Shown here: in pieces, positions 1-12,317 of the stretch
Numbering within the stretch: the first letter of the stretch is position 1
Layout of the letters: each line of letters opens with the position of its first letter
Source: Saksenaea vasiformis B4078
Taxonomy: Eukaryota; Mucoromycota; Mucoromycetes; Mucorales; Saksenaeaceae
Assembly (NCBI GenBank): GCA_000697055.1
Contig: JNDT01002296.1
Location: 62,001 to 126,000, forward strand
Length of the DNA stretch: 64,000 bases
Direction of reading: 5' to 3'
Made by a program: the position numbers and the translations under genes
Notes under the pieces: model-generated
Database searches by the model: none
Told to the model about the DNA's origin: nothing
What the model saw: the letters and a program-made list of their open reading frames with translations, nothing else

Positions 1-3000
1 AGCAATGCATATCACTAACGAAAGTTACACCATGGAAACCTTTTCAAGTCGTTATGCATAGTAAAATTTGGTACGGCAAGTAGATGAACTTGTAACCTTA
101 ATAGGTCTGAGTTCTGTAAACCCGCAGGTCCTTTCCCACTGTTCAGCGTTATGTCGCACATCAAGTCTAGATCTATGCAGGTTGGAGAACGACGTCTGTT
201 ACGAACCAGTCGGCCATGTGCATCCTAAATTAGGTGCAGAATTGTTCCCTATGCCGTCAGACATAGTTCATTTTCATTGTTTTCAAAACCCGCGGTTTCT
301 AGCAGCTTGTAGATTTTTCACTTCCCAAGATATTGTAGGATGAACAACATGGTCATTGTACCACACGTCTCGCACAAAATATAATATAATCATTCGACTT
401 CTATGATCGTAGGAAACATGTAAGCACCTTGATGTTGTCAAGAAGAAAGGGCCGATGAAAGAGTCAAAGTGCATATGGCTTACTTTTAGTTCCGCAATGT
501 CCTTCGTGTTTCAGATAGGTGTTCCCTTTTCTTGTTATCGTTGCCTATGGTATAAATCATCCCTTCTTTTCCATCAATGAGTTGACAGGTTTTTTACACA
601 TAAAAGTTGACTCCAAGTAAGACATCAGCTCATTCAGACCAATGCCCTCTCGATCATTTTAAAGTCGCACGTAAGTCGGTCCCCTCTCAAGTGTGCCAGT
701 TAACGCCAATCTATTGATTTTATTGTCCTCTTTTCCTCATTTTTTTTCCGACACCATACGCTGGACACAGGACAAAGTATTTCATATCTCGTTCCTTTTT
801 GCACCTTTCTATTTTGGCGTTCCAACATAAGGCCACAGGGGAATTGTAAAAGAAATCCTCTCTACTTTATCAAACTGAAACCTCTCAGAACTTGTCTTCA
901 CTGACAAGCTCTTTTATTTATCATCTCTGATAGATAATCCAAGACTTGGTGTCCGGCTTAAATCTACTACCACTTGGTGCCTGCTTAAAACCATGCGCGT
1001 GCAACCGCAACGAACGGTCACCAAGAGACGAGGCACCCCCCGTATTGAACGAGAGAGAGAGAGAGAGAGAGAGAGACGCACCCGGGAATTTTGTCAATCA
1101 AAAAGGCCACATCTGTGTGAACCAAATGATTTCGAATAGAATAGAGACGGAAAGGAACGGAGCGATCACTATGGCGCATGAGTTGACTCACTAGCGAGAT
1201 GGGTTAGCCAAACCTGCGCAAGCTGTATCTTGCGTAAATCCTAACCGCGCTACGCCATACCAACGGTTTTGCAACACGATGAAGCGGGATGTCAATGCTC
1301 CAAAAACATCGCGCTTAAAGGAACCTCAATGGTAACATTTAGGGACGGAGGTTTCTTTTTCCCGCTATCCAATCCCAAGCAAACGAGCACTTACCAGCTC
1401 GACACGCTCGTTGCTGGGAAGGATACCTAAACCCCAATAGCGCTTTGCCAGTGGAAGGCAATTACCAAGGCTCGTCCTGGCGCATGTGGATAGTGCCTCA
1501 AGTAGATTGCGAAGAACTTATAACAAGACGACACGCATCTTATGATCTTTGTTGCCTGTATACAATTGACGGATCCTCTGGCAAGGATTTTACAGCAGCT
1601 TATAAAATGCGATCAAGTTGCATACTATTGGCCATTTTTTTAAAAAAAATGTGCTGGGAAAACTTAAGTATTATCGATTCATCTCGTCCCTCAATCTTTC
1701 ATCTCGCTGTTGAGAGATAATTGCATGATGAAGACGAGCATGATGTTGCTCGTCACATGCGACGGCGTGCATCCTGAGGCTCGGTTATTCTACGTTCTAC
1801 AAAATGAAGAAGAGGGCGCTGCAAAAGTTGATGATCATCGGTACTATCCCCTTTCGCGTCTTTTTTCGTGTTTCTTTCGGAAACTTCCTTCAGAAGGTTC
1901 TCTTCCGCGGAGGTCACAGGCTTCCCACTGTAACAATCCTGGAAATCCAATATTCCTTGGTACATCGCAGTTGGTACCGCGGGTTCTATTTTTTTCTTTT
2001 TTTTTTTTTCTGTTGCACACTGCTGGATTTCTTATAAGGATCAGCAACATCAAAGACACCTGGTGGCTTCGCATCCTCATACAGTTCCCAGTGGCCATGT
2101 GAAAAAAACAGACTGGACTTGCGCAGACATACATACCACTGTGGCTCTCCAGACTGTTTTAACTGATCTGTGACACAAGTTGGCCAAAAAAACATGATTG
2201 ACAATCACGATAGGTTCACAAGATCAATAGCGCATTGTTTTGGAAAAAATAGAATGAAATTAGAATGATGTATCGTGATTGAACAATCTCTCCAGACCGG
2301 CAATGGATTCCAAGGACTCAGTAATAAATGTGGAACAAAATGAAACTTAGTTTTTGGCGCGACGCCTAGCTTTAGACGAAACAGAAATCCTCTAGTTTTT
2401 CGATTACGGCTAATCTATCAAGGATTCTATACGTTAGTGATATAAGTCAAAAGATTTTTGATTCACAGGTTATCAATAATAGTAAATGACATTCATCTCG
2501 CGTTGCCAACTTTTGATCAGTGTTTTATCAGCTTCGGCAAGGAATTAGTCGTGCTGGGTCACATAGTTACCTGAACTTTTACAAGACAGTGTGAATTGTA
2601 GGCCATGTTGGTTGTTTATCTTTGTTAATCAAGGAGCCCTTCTGTTACAACTACCCAGGAAATCGAGATCTCGGACAAATACCTTAAAAGTAGCAATCAC
2701 ATTGTGGAACCGCGAGTCATGCTGCTTATTGGACGAACGTTTGCATCTATAAAGAATGAAATTTATGCCAAGAATAACTCACACTAATACATCAGTTAAG
2801 AAGCAGTGCTTCTGTTTAACGAACGTGATAGGTACGTGAGAAAGACGTTCTATCCCAACAGTTGAAGAAGCCATTCATGGTTAGAATATGAATTCAATTT
2901 ACCTACCGCCAAAGGTACCTCCTAATAGTGGAAGCCACCGCAGTGCAACTTCCAGAAGTTGATCTGTTGAAGATGATAACGCATTGAAACAGGTTATGGA

Positions 3001-4354
3001 GGAAACTTGGCTTATCAGACATTTGCTATGCAATGGTGGAAGGTTAAGGATTTACTGCACATAATGAAATACTTCTCAATTCATACGAGACAGGAAGTAT
3101 TTATAGCGTATCGCAGCTCGGGAAGTGGGTTATGCAAGCTAAAGGGTAAACGCGAAAGATAAAAGGAAAATGTTAACTTGTACTAGCCTAAAAGGTTTAC
3201 TTTTCAGCTGCAAGATAAACTTTTTCGCAGTACCAACAGCGGATTCGGAGGCCGTCTATTTTTAAGACATAGGTAGATGACAGTTGTATCCATGAACTAC
3301 TTGGTTTTGCTACTAGCTTGCGCTTACTTTTAAGCTGTTTGCCGTTAGTTTCAAATAGACTTTACGCTAGGAAGTGCGTCTTTATGCATTAACTCAAAGT
3401 GCATTATGCCGGGTGTATTATCGGCTAACTAAGTATATTGATTCATTATCCCAGTCTGTCATTTAGCCTACACACTTCTGTCCAAACCATTTCGGCCACG
3501 ATCGTGCTCTTCGCTGTCGTCAAAGTAATTAAGTGTGGTCACGCGTCCAGAATCATTTATTTTCTGCAGTAAAAGGGCAGATGTTGTGTCACTTCAAGTC
3601 CTGTGCAGTGCATATCGCCCATTACCACGCTGCGCCGCTCCGAGCTTCCAATACTCTTCCCCGCTCCCCCACTGGCCATGGTCAAAAATGACATTCAAGT
3701 CTTGTTTCATTTTCCTCACTTTAAATGTGTTCTCAAGCTCCAACTATATATAGATATATATGAATGATGTATCCATTGAAGATGTCGTTAGTTTATATGT
3801 TAATGATCGCGTATTCAAACTTTTCTCAGCGTAAACTTGGTTCATCCCAGGCACAAAATCTGGATAGATAGATTAGTACTGTATATATTCCCCATTCAAA
3901 AAAAAATAAGTTAAGTATGTGCCACCATAAAGGTTAGTCACGAGGATATAAACCAAAGAGTTTAATGCCTTCAGAGTAAATTTCTTTTTGGATAATCTAA
4001 GAGGATCTGATAAATCCTGCTAGCAAAGCCGATACATACGATTTAGTGATCATCATCTCCATAGGATGCAGTTTTCCTGGTTTTCTTCTTCAACTACGTA
4101 GTACATGGCGCTTTTCAGCCATGTATAGCAAAATCACATCAGTAGATACCAGTATGGCGCACAGGGAAATCCCCATCGCAAAACGACTCAGGTGTCCCAT
4201 CCGTATTGGCTGCGTTTGAATCACATTGGAATCCTATAAAGTTAAAAAGGATGATGATAAACGGTCCTCAACTGTTTGCTTACCTCCCTCCCTCACCCTC
4301 TCTTCATTTTCTCCTTTTCTCACTTTTCACTTCATTTGAGGAAAAGAGAAGATC
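1..4354. other. Gene-poor region, no supported gene
   Basis: I see no convincing coding exon here. Open frames are short, lack recognisable motifs and cannot be joined by plausible splice sites into a longer protein. The sequence looks like old decayed intergenic DNA. The only clear local structure is a GA microsatellite near 1.05 kb. The last ~80 bases before 4355 are pyrimidine-rich and probably belong to the promoter and 5' UTR of the transporter gene that follows. Confidence 0.6.
1051..1076. repeat. (GA)13 microsatellite
   Basis: Thirteen uninterrupted GA dinucleotides, directly readable. No gene is recognised around it. Confidence 0.95.
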
Positions 4355-6064
4355 ATGACAACAACAACAACAGTTCAAACAATTCAAAAGCAGCAGCAGC
4401 AGCAACAACAACAATGGTCTGCATCAAACACTTCGTTGTCACTCACATCGATCCAAAGTCGACATCATGGCAGACCAGGTGATTCACCTTCCTTGGAATT
4501 AGGACAGGAGAATGCATCGGATCCTTTCCATCTTCGAAAGAGACGTAAATCCGAGGATGATTTGGATAGGCTCAAGAAAAACGGCAGCTCCCGGAAAGTC
4601 CAGCAGTTTTACCGAGAGCAGAACAACTTAATCGATGACATGCTTGGACCACTTGACCCAGAAGATGATGAAACAAAGGAGAAGCAATTGCTCAAAGTAA
4701 ATCATTCTATTCATTTGCCTTGGGGAAATCGTTCATTTATCTTTTTGCCTCTCTCTCTTTTCTTTTTCTTTTTTTTTCCTTTAGCTCCAAATTGCTATTT
4801 ATGGCTCTGTGTTTGCCAACGTTATGTTGTTTGCGTTGCAACTTGTTGCTGCGATTAAATCGGGTTCATTGTCGATATTTGCGACTATGACGGATGCATT
4901 TATGGATATGTTGAGTTCGGTTGTGCTCATGTGGACTGCGCGACAAGCGGCCAAGATAAATTTGACGAAATATCCAGCTGTAAACATTACACGATGATGA
5001 TCGAATCGCGATGTAAACTATTCTCCATTAGGGCAAAGCACGTTTGGAAACAGCCGGTATCATCGTTTTCTCATGCTTAATGTCGTGTGTTGCACTGTTC
5101 CTTATAGCAAGTATTTTGATTTTTTTTTTTGGGTTTGTTCGGCGTCCTTACAAAACAGGTTTTTGATAGATCGAGTCTGCACAAAAACTTGTTAGTCATG
5201 ATGCTGAGCCCAATTTCACCTACCTAGCCATTAGTTTTGTCGCGGCGGCTATAGGTAAAATAATAATAATAATAATAGGTTTCCCACGAACTTTAGCGAA
5301 AGGCTGACAAAATTTTCCAAATAGGTGTGAAACTATTGCTTTATCTATACTGTGTCACACTGTCTCACTATAGCTCGGCCAAGGTCTTGGCTCAAGATCA
5401 TCAAAATGACCTGTTTGTCAATGCATTGGGTCTTACGACGGGTATCTTGGGCAGCCGATTGGCAGGCTGGGTCGATCCTGTCGGATCAATCATCATTGCG
5501 CTAATCATTCTACGAAGTTGGGTTTCAACTTTAATTGGTAAACAAAGACAGAGAAAGAGAGGAAAAGAGAGGGGAAAAAAAAAGAGCGGGCGCGGAAATG
5601 AGGCCTTTTTTTTTATTAACTCCCTTTTTTTTTTCCCTTAGAGCATATTCAACTCATCGTAGGCAAGTCAGCCGATACAAGCTTTCTGCAACGTGTGACA
5701 TATATTGGCAAGTCAAAAGAAAAAGACACACATATACTCTTTGTCACTCACTTCATATGATTAGCGCTTACCCATCCTGGTGTCCAGCAAGTAGACACAT
5801 GTCGTGCGTATTATGCTGGTAGCAAGTTTTTTGTCGAGGTGGATATTGTTCTTCCTCCTGAAACGCCATTAAGAGCATCGCACGATATTGGTGAGGAGCT
5901 TCAGATAAAAATCGAGTCAGTTCCGAATGTTGAGCGGGCTTTTGTCCACGTGGATTATGAGACATCGCATAAACCAGAGGTAATGCCGTTTCCCCAAAAA
6001 GAGCGCGAAAGCTCTGACCCTTTTTTTTTTCTTTTGTCATTTACAGCATCAGAAAACAAAGTAA
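4355..6064 (+). CDS. Mn-type cation diffusion facilitator (CDF) transporter
   Basis: Eight exons (4355-4696, 4785-4979, 5032-5106, 5170-5254, 5325-5537, 5642-5707, 5765-5979, 6047-6064) give about 402 residues. The first ~110 residues are polar, with a Gln run at about 12-22. The membrane domain starts at about residue 115. It carries the CDF metal site as two DxxxD motifs, DAFMD (151-155) and DHQND (257-261). DxxxD in both helices is the signature of the manganese subgroup, in contrast to the HxxxD of zinc CDFs. The C-terminal cytoplasmic domain has the usual THPGV and HVDYE blocks. By family it should be a metal/proton antiporter of an internal membrane; the metal is inferred. Introns 5107-5169 and 5708-5764 begin with GCAAGT, so they are GC-AG introns. 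The start is the first ATG in frame with the conserved part. Confidence 0.88.
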
Positions 6065-6276
6065 GGATGGAGAGTTTGAATGCTTCCAATTTCTAAATAA
6101 AGCGTGCCGTACGCATTTCATGCCATACGAAAGCCTTACATACAATGTATCACGCGGATACTTTGTGTTCTTATTAAGTCAAAAAAAATATTGAGCTCAT
6201 TTTCCGTTACTTTTCTTTCTTTTGTCCCGACTTTTTCCTCCTTTACCGTTATTTCTTTTTCTTTTCTTAAAACCTT

Positions 6277-7880
6277 ATGAACATCCCAGATGTCGACCAA
6301 ACGTTATTGGGTGAGTAATGTGCGATTCAAAGGAATGTAAAAAAAAGGGGGAAACGGCGTATTAACATGTTATTATTATTATTATCTTCCATCAAACTTT
6401 GCCTCTTCTTCTATTCTTTTCTTTTCTCTAGTGGGAGCCGGACTTCCTTCCATTTTACTGTTGCATCTTTCTCTTGAGCACTGTATTCCAGTGTTTCAGG
6501 ATAGACAGATTGATATCTTCACGTTCCTGTCAATGCGAGAAGTTGATGATTTTAAAAAAGTCGGCGTGCAGCACCCGAAAGATTGTGATCTGCTCTGCCA
6601 TTTTATCCAATCCGTTCACCAGCATCTTTTGAATAAGGGGTTTACAACCTCTGATCTGAATCTTTCTTTTCCGACGAGATGGGATGACATTTGTAGGGGA
6701 GAGCATCCGAGGGTGAAACGGGCGCTGGAAGCCTTTGATCGTTATGCACTGCCTGAATTGATACGAGAAATGCAATTTAGGAGAAACAGTACGACTTCTT
6801 CTTATGTGTCAACGGCTGTAACGGACTATTCGACAAAAGAAAACGACAGGTCGGTACAGTTTTTGACCGCACCTGAGACGGACCGGCATCGCCGTCAGGA
6901 CACTTGTGCCAATCCCTCACAAAGAACAAGCCGTAAACAACGGCCAGTATCAATGCCAGCGTATTTGTTTGATTCTTTCGACCTATCATCGACGACGACG
7001 ACAGAAATGACATCGGTTCATGGCACGGTGAATAATAGTAATCATAGTGGTAATGAAACCGATTATCGATCCGCACACGCGCCACCTGACTATCATGACA
7101 CAACTCCGATAAGTCGGTGGGAAAAATGCCGATCATGCATTCTTCCTCGCGAGGAAGAAGGTAGAGAGGAACTACCACCCTACCAATGTACAGTATATAA
7201 GATGGGTTATGTTTCTATCAAAAGAGAAATGGATTCCCCCGGTGTCAAATCACGGTGGCGATCATGGAGGTACAAAAAAAGAAGAAAAAGAGATGGACAA
7301 TCAAAAGTAAACGTTTTCCATCCATCCCGTCCACCCCCTACTTTCTTTCTTTTATAGAAGGTTATACGCCGAACTCTGGGGTACTGTACTGCGTATCTAC
7401 CGTGCATCACCCAATGAGGTCGGTCATCCGTTGTTTTGGTTCCCTTTTTTCAATCGAAATCATCAAACACTCATGTCAATATCACTCGCTGGCGCCGAGG
7501 CAACTCGGGCACTCGATTACACAAAACGACCACATTCATTACGGCTGACAACAGCACATGGTCCGCAACTGTTGCTTCGTTTATCCACAAATTTGGAAAT
7601 GATCTCCTGGGTAGAGCATCTTCAAGCAGGTAAGGGAAAAAAAGAAGAAAAAAACAGGATCCTTTTTTTTTCTTTGTTATAGACAATTAATCCAAAACAA
7701 TGAATATATATATATATATTAGCCATCAATATTTCCTTAGATTTGGAATATCGGCCGATGCCGAAGTTTATCACTTTACCTGGCCGAGGTGCCACAGCCA
7801 ATTTATCGGATGCTCGGGCAATTGAGGCGGAACAAGTACGGGAACAACGACGACGACGTCAACGAGAGATACTTTTGTAA
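6277..7880 (+). CDS. PH-domain protein with SAM-like N terminus
   Basis: A short first exon beginning at 6277 (MNIPDVDQTLL) splices over a small intron ending at 6431 into a large exon. The early part, with FLSMREVDDFKKVGV near residue 45, resembles a SAM helical domain. A serine/threonine-rich linker follows. The segment LPPYQCTVYKMGYVSIKREM leads into a pleckstrin-homology domain whose strands include ELWGTVLRIYRA and SLRLTTAHGPQLLLRLSTN, with the closing helix WVEHLQA. The last exon (from about 7723) encodes a basic tail, PMPKFITLPGRG then RRRRQRE. This layout resembles the fungal PH proteins typified by yeast YHR131C/YNL144C, whose role is poorly known. Membrane phosphoinositide binding is inferred from the PH fold only. 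About 210 bp separate it from the upstream transporter gene. Confidence 0.75.
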
Positions 7881-8208
7881 AATTTAGATTTATCATCCAT
7901 TATGAATTATCTGTGTACAAAAACAAATAGCTGTTTATCTATCTATCTATCCATCTATTTATCATGTAAATTGTGGTCAACCCTTACTGTCATCTTTTTT
8001 TTTTGTTTTTTGCATGATGCATAGAGACACAAGGAGGAGAAGAAGAAGAAGAACAAGTTATGGGGTATTCATTTCTTTATTATTTATCGCTGTGTTCCTT
8101 TATCTATTTTTTTTCTTCGTCTGTTGTATCGAACCGTTGGAACAAGCCAAGCAGGGTTTGTTGTTAAGAGAAAAAAAAAAGAAAGAGAGAGAGAGAAAAA
8201 AAGGATGT

Positions 8209-9216
8209 TTACATGACTGTGCAACAAAATCGAGTGTTTGAACATGATTCTTTCTTCTTTAATGCTTCATCTTGTTCCCTCAATGTCTTTTGTCGTTCTG
8301 CTTCCCTTGATTCTTGCAAACGATTGTATGTACGAATGTCACGTACAACTTGATGAAATGCTTCGTCGACGTTGTATCGTTGTTTTGCCGAGGTTTCTAT
8401 CCAAGGACAACCAAAGGATTTGGCAAGATCACGTCCCTCTAATAACAACAACGAGAATCTTAAGAAAAAAAAAAGGAAACCAAAATTTACACAATGAATT
8501 CATTTACCTGACGATGAGACTTGTCTTTGAGATTCCAAATCTGATTTATTTGCAACCAGTACCATAGGAAACATTTCTCTGTCTTTTACTCGTTGGATTT
8601 GTTGGTGAAATTGACGTAATTCATCAAAGGAAACTCTTGAATTGATGGAATAAACCAACAAGAAACCTTCACCATTTCTCATATACTGTTCCCGCATAGC
8701 ACTACAATTTCCCACGAAGATTAAAAAAAAAAAAAGGATGTAGAAAGATAAGAAGGTTTTTACCTGTATTCTTCTTGACCTGCGGTATCAAGCACATCCA
8801 ACAAAGCCATTTCATTATCAATCACACATTGTTTTCGGTAGGAATCTAGTGAATGATTTAAGCATAAACAAAAAAAAAAAATAGAAAGGAATACTGTCTT
8901 CCTTTTTTTTTTCCTTTTTTTTTTTTACCTTCAATCGTTGGATCATATTCATCGACAAAATGAGATTGTATAAATTGTATAGTCAAGGCAGATTTTCCCA
9001 CACCTGAAACATTGAATCAGAAATGCAGGATTCCGGATTTCTTTTTTTTATACCTCCTCCACCAACAACGACTAGTTTATATCTAAGTTAAAAACAGTAA
9101 GTAAAGATGAAGGATAAATAGATAAAAAAGAAGAAGAAGAAGGAAGGAAGGTAGTAGTAGTAGTAGTATCCAATAATAAAAAGAGGGGAAGCTTACTCTC
9201 TTACGAAGGTAGACAT
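8209..9216 (-). CDS. Ras-family small GTPase
   Basis: At least five exons, reading from ATG at 9214-9216, encode about 200 residues. The G1 loop reads [14 protein letters not shown]. The effector loop is the Ras type YDPTIEDSYRKQ, the G3 motif is [10 protein letters not shown]4 is NKSD and G5 is ETSAK. The protein ends in CCTVM: CTVM is a CaaX box for prenylation and the preceding Cys is a possible palmitoylation site, so plasma-membrane anchoring is expected. All catalytic motifs are present. It should act as a GTP-dependent switch in growth and morphogenesis signalling. Which Ras paralogue it represents cannot be decided here. It is transcribed divergently from the histone H1 gene. Confidence 0.93.
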
Positions 9217-9511
9217 TATTTTATGATAACTATATAAATATAAATAGAAGAAGAGAGAGAGAAAAAAGAGTATGAAAACATTTGTGTCAGTTTGAAAAGA
9301 AAGGGGTTGAAAAGGGGAGAGAGTTGCGGGATCAAAGCTGTCTCTTGGAGGTTAAGGAGTTGAACGGGGGGAGGAAGGATATGGACCCCACGTCGCTGAT
9401 TGGGTAAAAAAAATTGTCATTCCTCTTGGAAAATTTAAAAACTCCTGTTTTTCCCTTCTGACGAAATTTTTCCTTTTCTTCTCTTTTTTATTCTCTCATC
9501 CAACCCTCATT
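9217..9511. promoter_or_regulatory. Shared divergent promoter between Ras and histone H1
   Basis: Only 295 bp separate the start codons of the divergent Ras and H1 genes. AT-rich TATAAATA-like sequence lies at about 9231-9243 near the Ras side, followed by purine-rich tracts and a pyrimidine-rich leader just before the H1 start. No specific factor sites are claimed. Confidence 0.6.
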
Positions 9512-10647
9512 ATGCCTGCTGCTAAATCCAAATCCGCCGCCTCTACTACTTCAACTGCCAAGAAGCCTGATCATCCCACCGTATGTTTTAATTCATTTAT
9601 CTTTTTTACTTCTTTTACATTGAAATACATTTCGTACTTACATTTCCTTTTTTTTTCTCTTTTTTTAGTATGAAGCTATGATCAAAGGTATAGACCACGT
9701 GCTGTTCACCTTACTATGGAACCTATCCATAGAGAATTTTACAAGTTGCTAAACCGTGTGATTTTCTTTTTCTTTGTTAGCTGCCATTCTTGCATTGAAG
9801 GAACGAAAGGGAAGCTCGCGTCCTGCTATCAAGAAATATATTCTGGCCAATTACAACGTTTCCGCTGGTGCTCACTTTGATTCTCAAATCTCTGCTGCCA
9901 TCAAACGTGGTGCTGCCAAGGAAATCTTTGCTTTGCCAAAGGGTAAGTTTTTTTTTACTGACTTTTCTTTTTTGGGGGTGGAGGAAAGAACCAAAACCTT
10001 CGTTTTTCTTTCTTTGTGGGGTGTGTACATGTGTGTGCTGTTTGTGTGTTTTTATGTGTGTGTGTATGTTAGTGGTTCTTTATTTTATTTTATCTTTTTG
10101 GTTATGGAATAATGGGGAGAAATTGAGGTTATCTAACTAACGCGTTGCGCGTTTTTCTCGCTTTTCTTTTTTATTTGTTATAGGTCCTTCTGGTACTGTT
10201 AAATTGCAAAAGGCTGTGAAGAAGCCCGTTGCTGAAAAGAAGGAAACTGCCAAGAAGCCAGCTACCGAAAAGAAGACCGAAAAGAAACCTGCAGCTGAAA
10301 AGAAGACCGAGAAGAAGCCTGCTGCCGAAAAGAAGACGACTGAAAAGAAACCTGCTGCTGCTAAGAAGGCAGCTGCTAAGAAGGTGACAAAGAAGAAGGC
10401 CGCTACTACTGAAAAGGCAACCAAGAAGACTGCTGAAAAGAAGGCTGCTCCTAAGAAGGCTGCTCCCAAGAAGAAAGCTGCTGCTCCCAAGAAGGCAGAT
10501 GCTGTTCCCAAGAAAGCAGGTACTGCTACCAAGAGAAAGCCACCTACCAAGAGAACTACCACAGAAAAGGCCAATGTGAAGGCACCAAAGAAGCAACCCG
10601 CCAGAAAATCAGCAGCTGCTACTACTAAGAAGGCTACTAAGGCATAA
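9512..10647 (+). CDS. Linker histone H1
   Basis: Four exons. The first encodes MPAAKSKSAASTT and a KKPDHPT stretch; a tiny second exon encodes YEAMIK. The third carries the winged-helix globular domain, with AILALKERKGSSRPAIKKYI, SQISAAIKRGAAKEIFALPK and then GPSGTVKL at the junction to the last exon. The C-terminal tail is about 150 residues of Lys/Ala/Pro with repeated EKK and PKKA blocks, as expected for chromatin-compacting H1. One H1-type domain and a long basic tail fit the family well. It acts in the nucleus on linker DNA between nucleosomes. Confidence 0.95.
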
Positions 10648-11355
10648 ACTTCTTTATTATTTTCTCTTCTTTTTCTACTTTTCCTTTCTTCTGTAAAAAA
10701 AACCTCCGAGTTTTTGTAAAACGCAACTTTATTCCGTTTCCTCTTTGTTTTCCATTGGCAAAAGGACTCCTTCATTTTGTCAACAAATGTACAGTCATGA
10801 TAGTGGTTTTCTTTTTCCTTTCTTTTTTCCCCCCTTTTTACCTCATTAAAATTGGAAACTTTATGTGCATGCCACTAACTGGAAATTTTCGCGTTTCTCT
10901 GGATGGTCAACTGGCGCGTCAAAGAAAAAAAAATGCCGGAGTTATCAAACTCAGAGCGCGTTTTTTCAAGCGCGCGTTCTATGATTAAAATGCCGCGTGT
11001 CACACATTAGCAAAAAAAAATTTTTTTTTGTTTCCGAGCGCGCCTGTCCCAAAAAGAAGAAAGTAAAAAAAAAAAATTTCGCTTTCTTTTTTTTTTTCTT
11101 ACTTAGCGGATTTTTTATTTCCTGACCTATGAGAATAATTGCATTTTACTGTTCATGCTTGTTTTTTACACATCGCCCATTGTAATGTGAAACCTTTTTG
11201 TGTGAAACATGACGATCGTGTATCCATGCAAGGATCCCATAGTAACGTTGGTTTTTGCTATCAAGTACAAGCTTCGGGGGGTAAATGCCCTTTTTTTTTC
11301 TTTTTATTTTCCAAATCATACAGACTAATCTATTCTACAACTTGTCGATCGACCT
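10648..11355. other. Intergenic region between convergent H1 and RPI genes
   Basis: About 700 bp, rich in T and A runs, with no coding potential I can support. It holds the 3' ends of two convergent genes. A short CG/GC-rich patch (GCGCGTTTTTTCAAGCGCGC near 10956) forms a small inverted repeat; its role is unknown. Confidence 0.6.
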
Positions 11356-12317
11356 TCACTTTCTGAGGATGTTCACGGTGCCATCCGCTTCACCAAAATA
11401 GGCTACTTCTGCCATGTTACAGAATAACCCAACCTCATACACACCTGTCAATAATTTGATCTCCTTCAATAAGCTAGCAGGATCATGAATCGCTCCGAAA
11501 TGAACATCAATCACAAAGTTGCCGTTGTCCGTCACTACAGGTCCAGCCTTGTTGACAGCCTAACCAAATCAGGATACCTTAAAACCCAAATAGCTTTCCA
11601 GAATATCTCATGAATCTTTACCATACGGAGTGTGGTTTTCTCAGGTTTCGTAGACAACTTTGTCTCAAGAGACCGGATGACCGTTTTGTACGTCATTGGC
11701 ACCACCTCAACAGGAACACCTTTGAGCCACTACATTTATCATAATTTTTAATGCATTTTAGCACGGGCCCCCCTATAAGTGTGACACCGTTCCTGACCTG
11801 TGTGCCCAATTTTGTGGATTTCTTACGGTAATCTACAACACAAACCATGAACACACACACGTTTACTAAGAACCCCCAAGAAGGATCTTTACCTGCGATG
11901 ATAACGAATTTCTTCGCCGCTTCAGCAACTACCTTCTCTTGGAACTGACAGGCACCTCCACCTTTGATGACATTCAATTGATCATCCACCTCATCAGCAC
12001 CATCAATGGTGACATCGATCTCCGGGTACCTTTCTTTCATTACTACCCTTTTTCCTTTCCTTCTACTCCTCCTTGTAGCATACTTACTGCTCCACTGTAC
12101 CCATCGTCAATCCACCATCGATAATCAATAGCTTGCTTTGGAAACTGGTTGGCACATACACGATATGCTTCAACTCGGGCTTCTGAAGGATACGCTCGAC
12201 AGCGTACACAACGGTTGAGCCGGAACCGATGCCCACGACTTTGTGTTCGGGTTTAATGTACTCATCAACTGCACGGTAAGCGGCCAACTTCTTTCCGGTC
12301 TCAACAGGGTCTGCCAT
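11356..12317 (-). CDS. RKI1: Ribose-5-phosphate isomerase A
   Basis: Exons read from ATG at 12315-12317 ([20 protein letters not shown]). The substrate loop GIGSGSTV, the catalytic region DGADEVDD and the Lys-containing KGGGAC motif are all present. C-terminal blocks include [12 protein letters not shown] and the end [10 protein letters not shown]. This is the RpiA family, which interconverts ribose-5-phosphate and ribulose-5-phosphate in the non-oxidative pentose phosphate pathway, in the cytosol. At least four short introns interrupt it. An in-frame ATG at 12374 would add 19 residues; I prefer 12317 because the family usually begins close to the VETGKKLAA segment. It is convergent with histone H1. 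Confidence 0.93.

Noticed and set aside
10137..10775. Minus-strand open frames over the histone H1 tail
   Set aside because: Shadow of the Lys/Ala-rich tail; the hydrophobic products have no family pattern.
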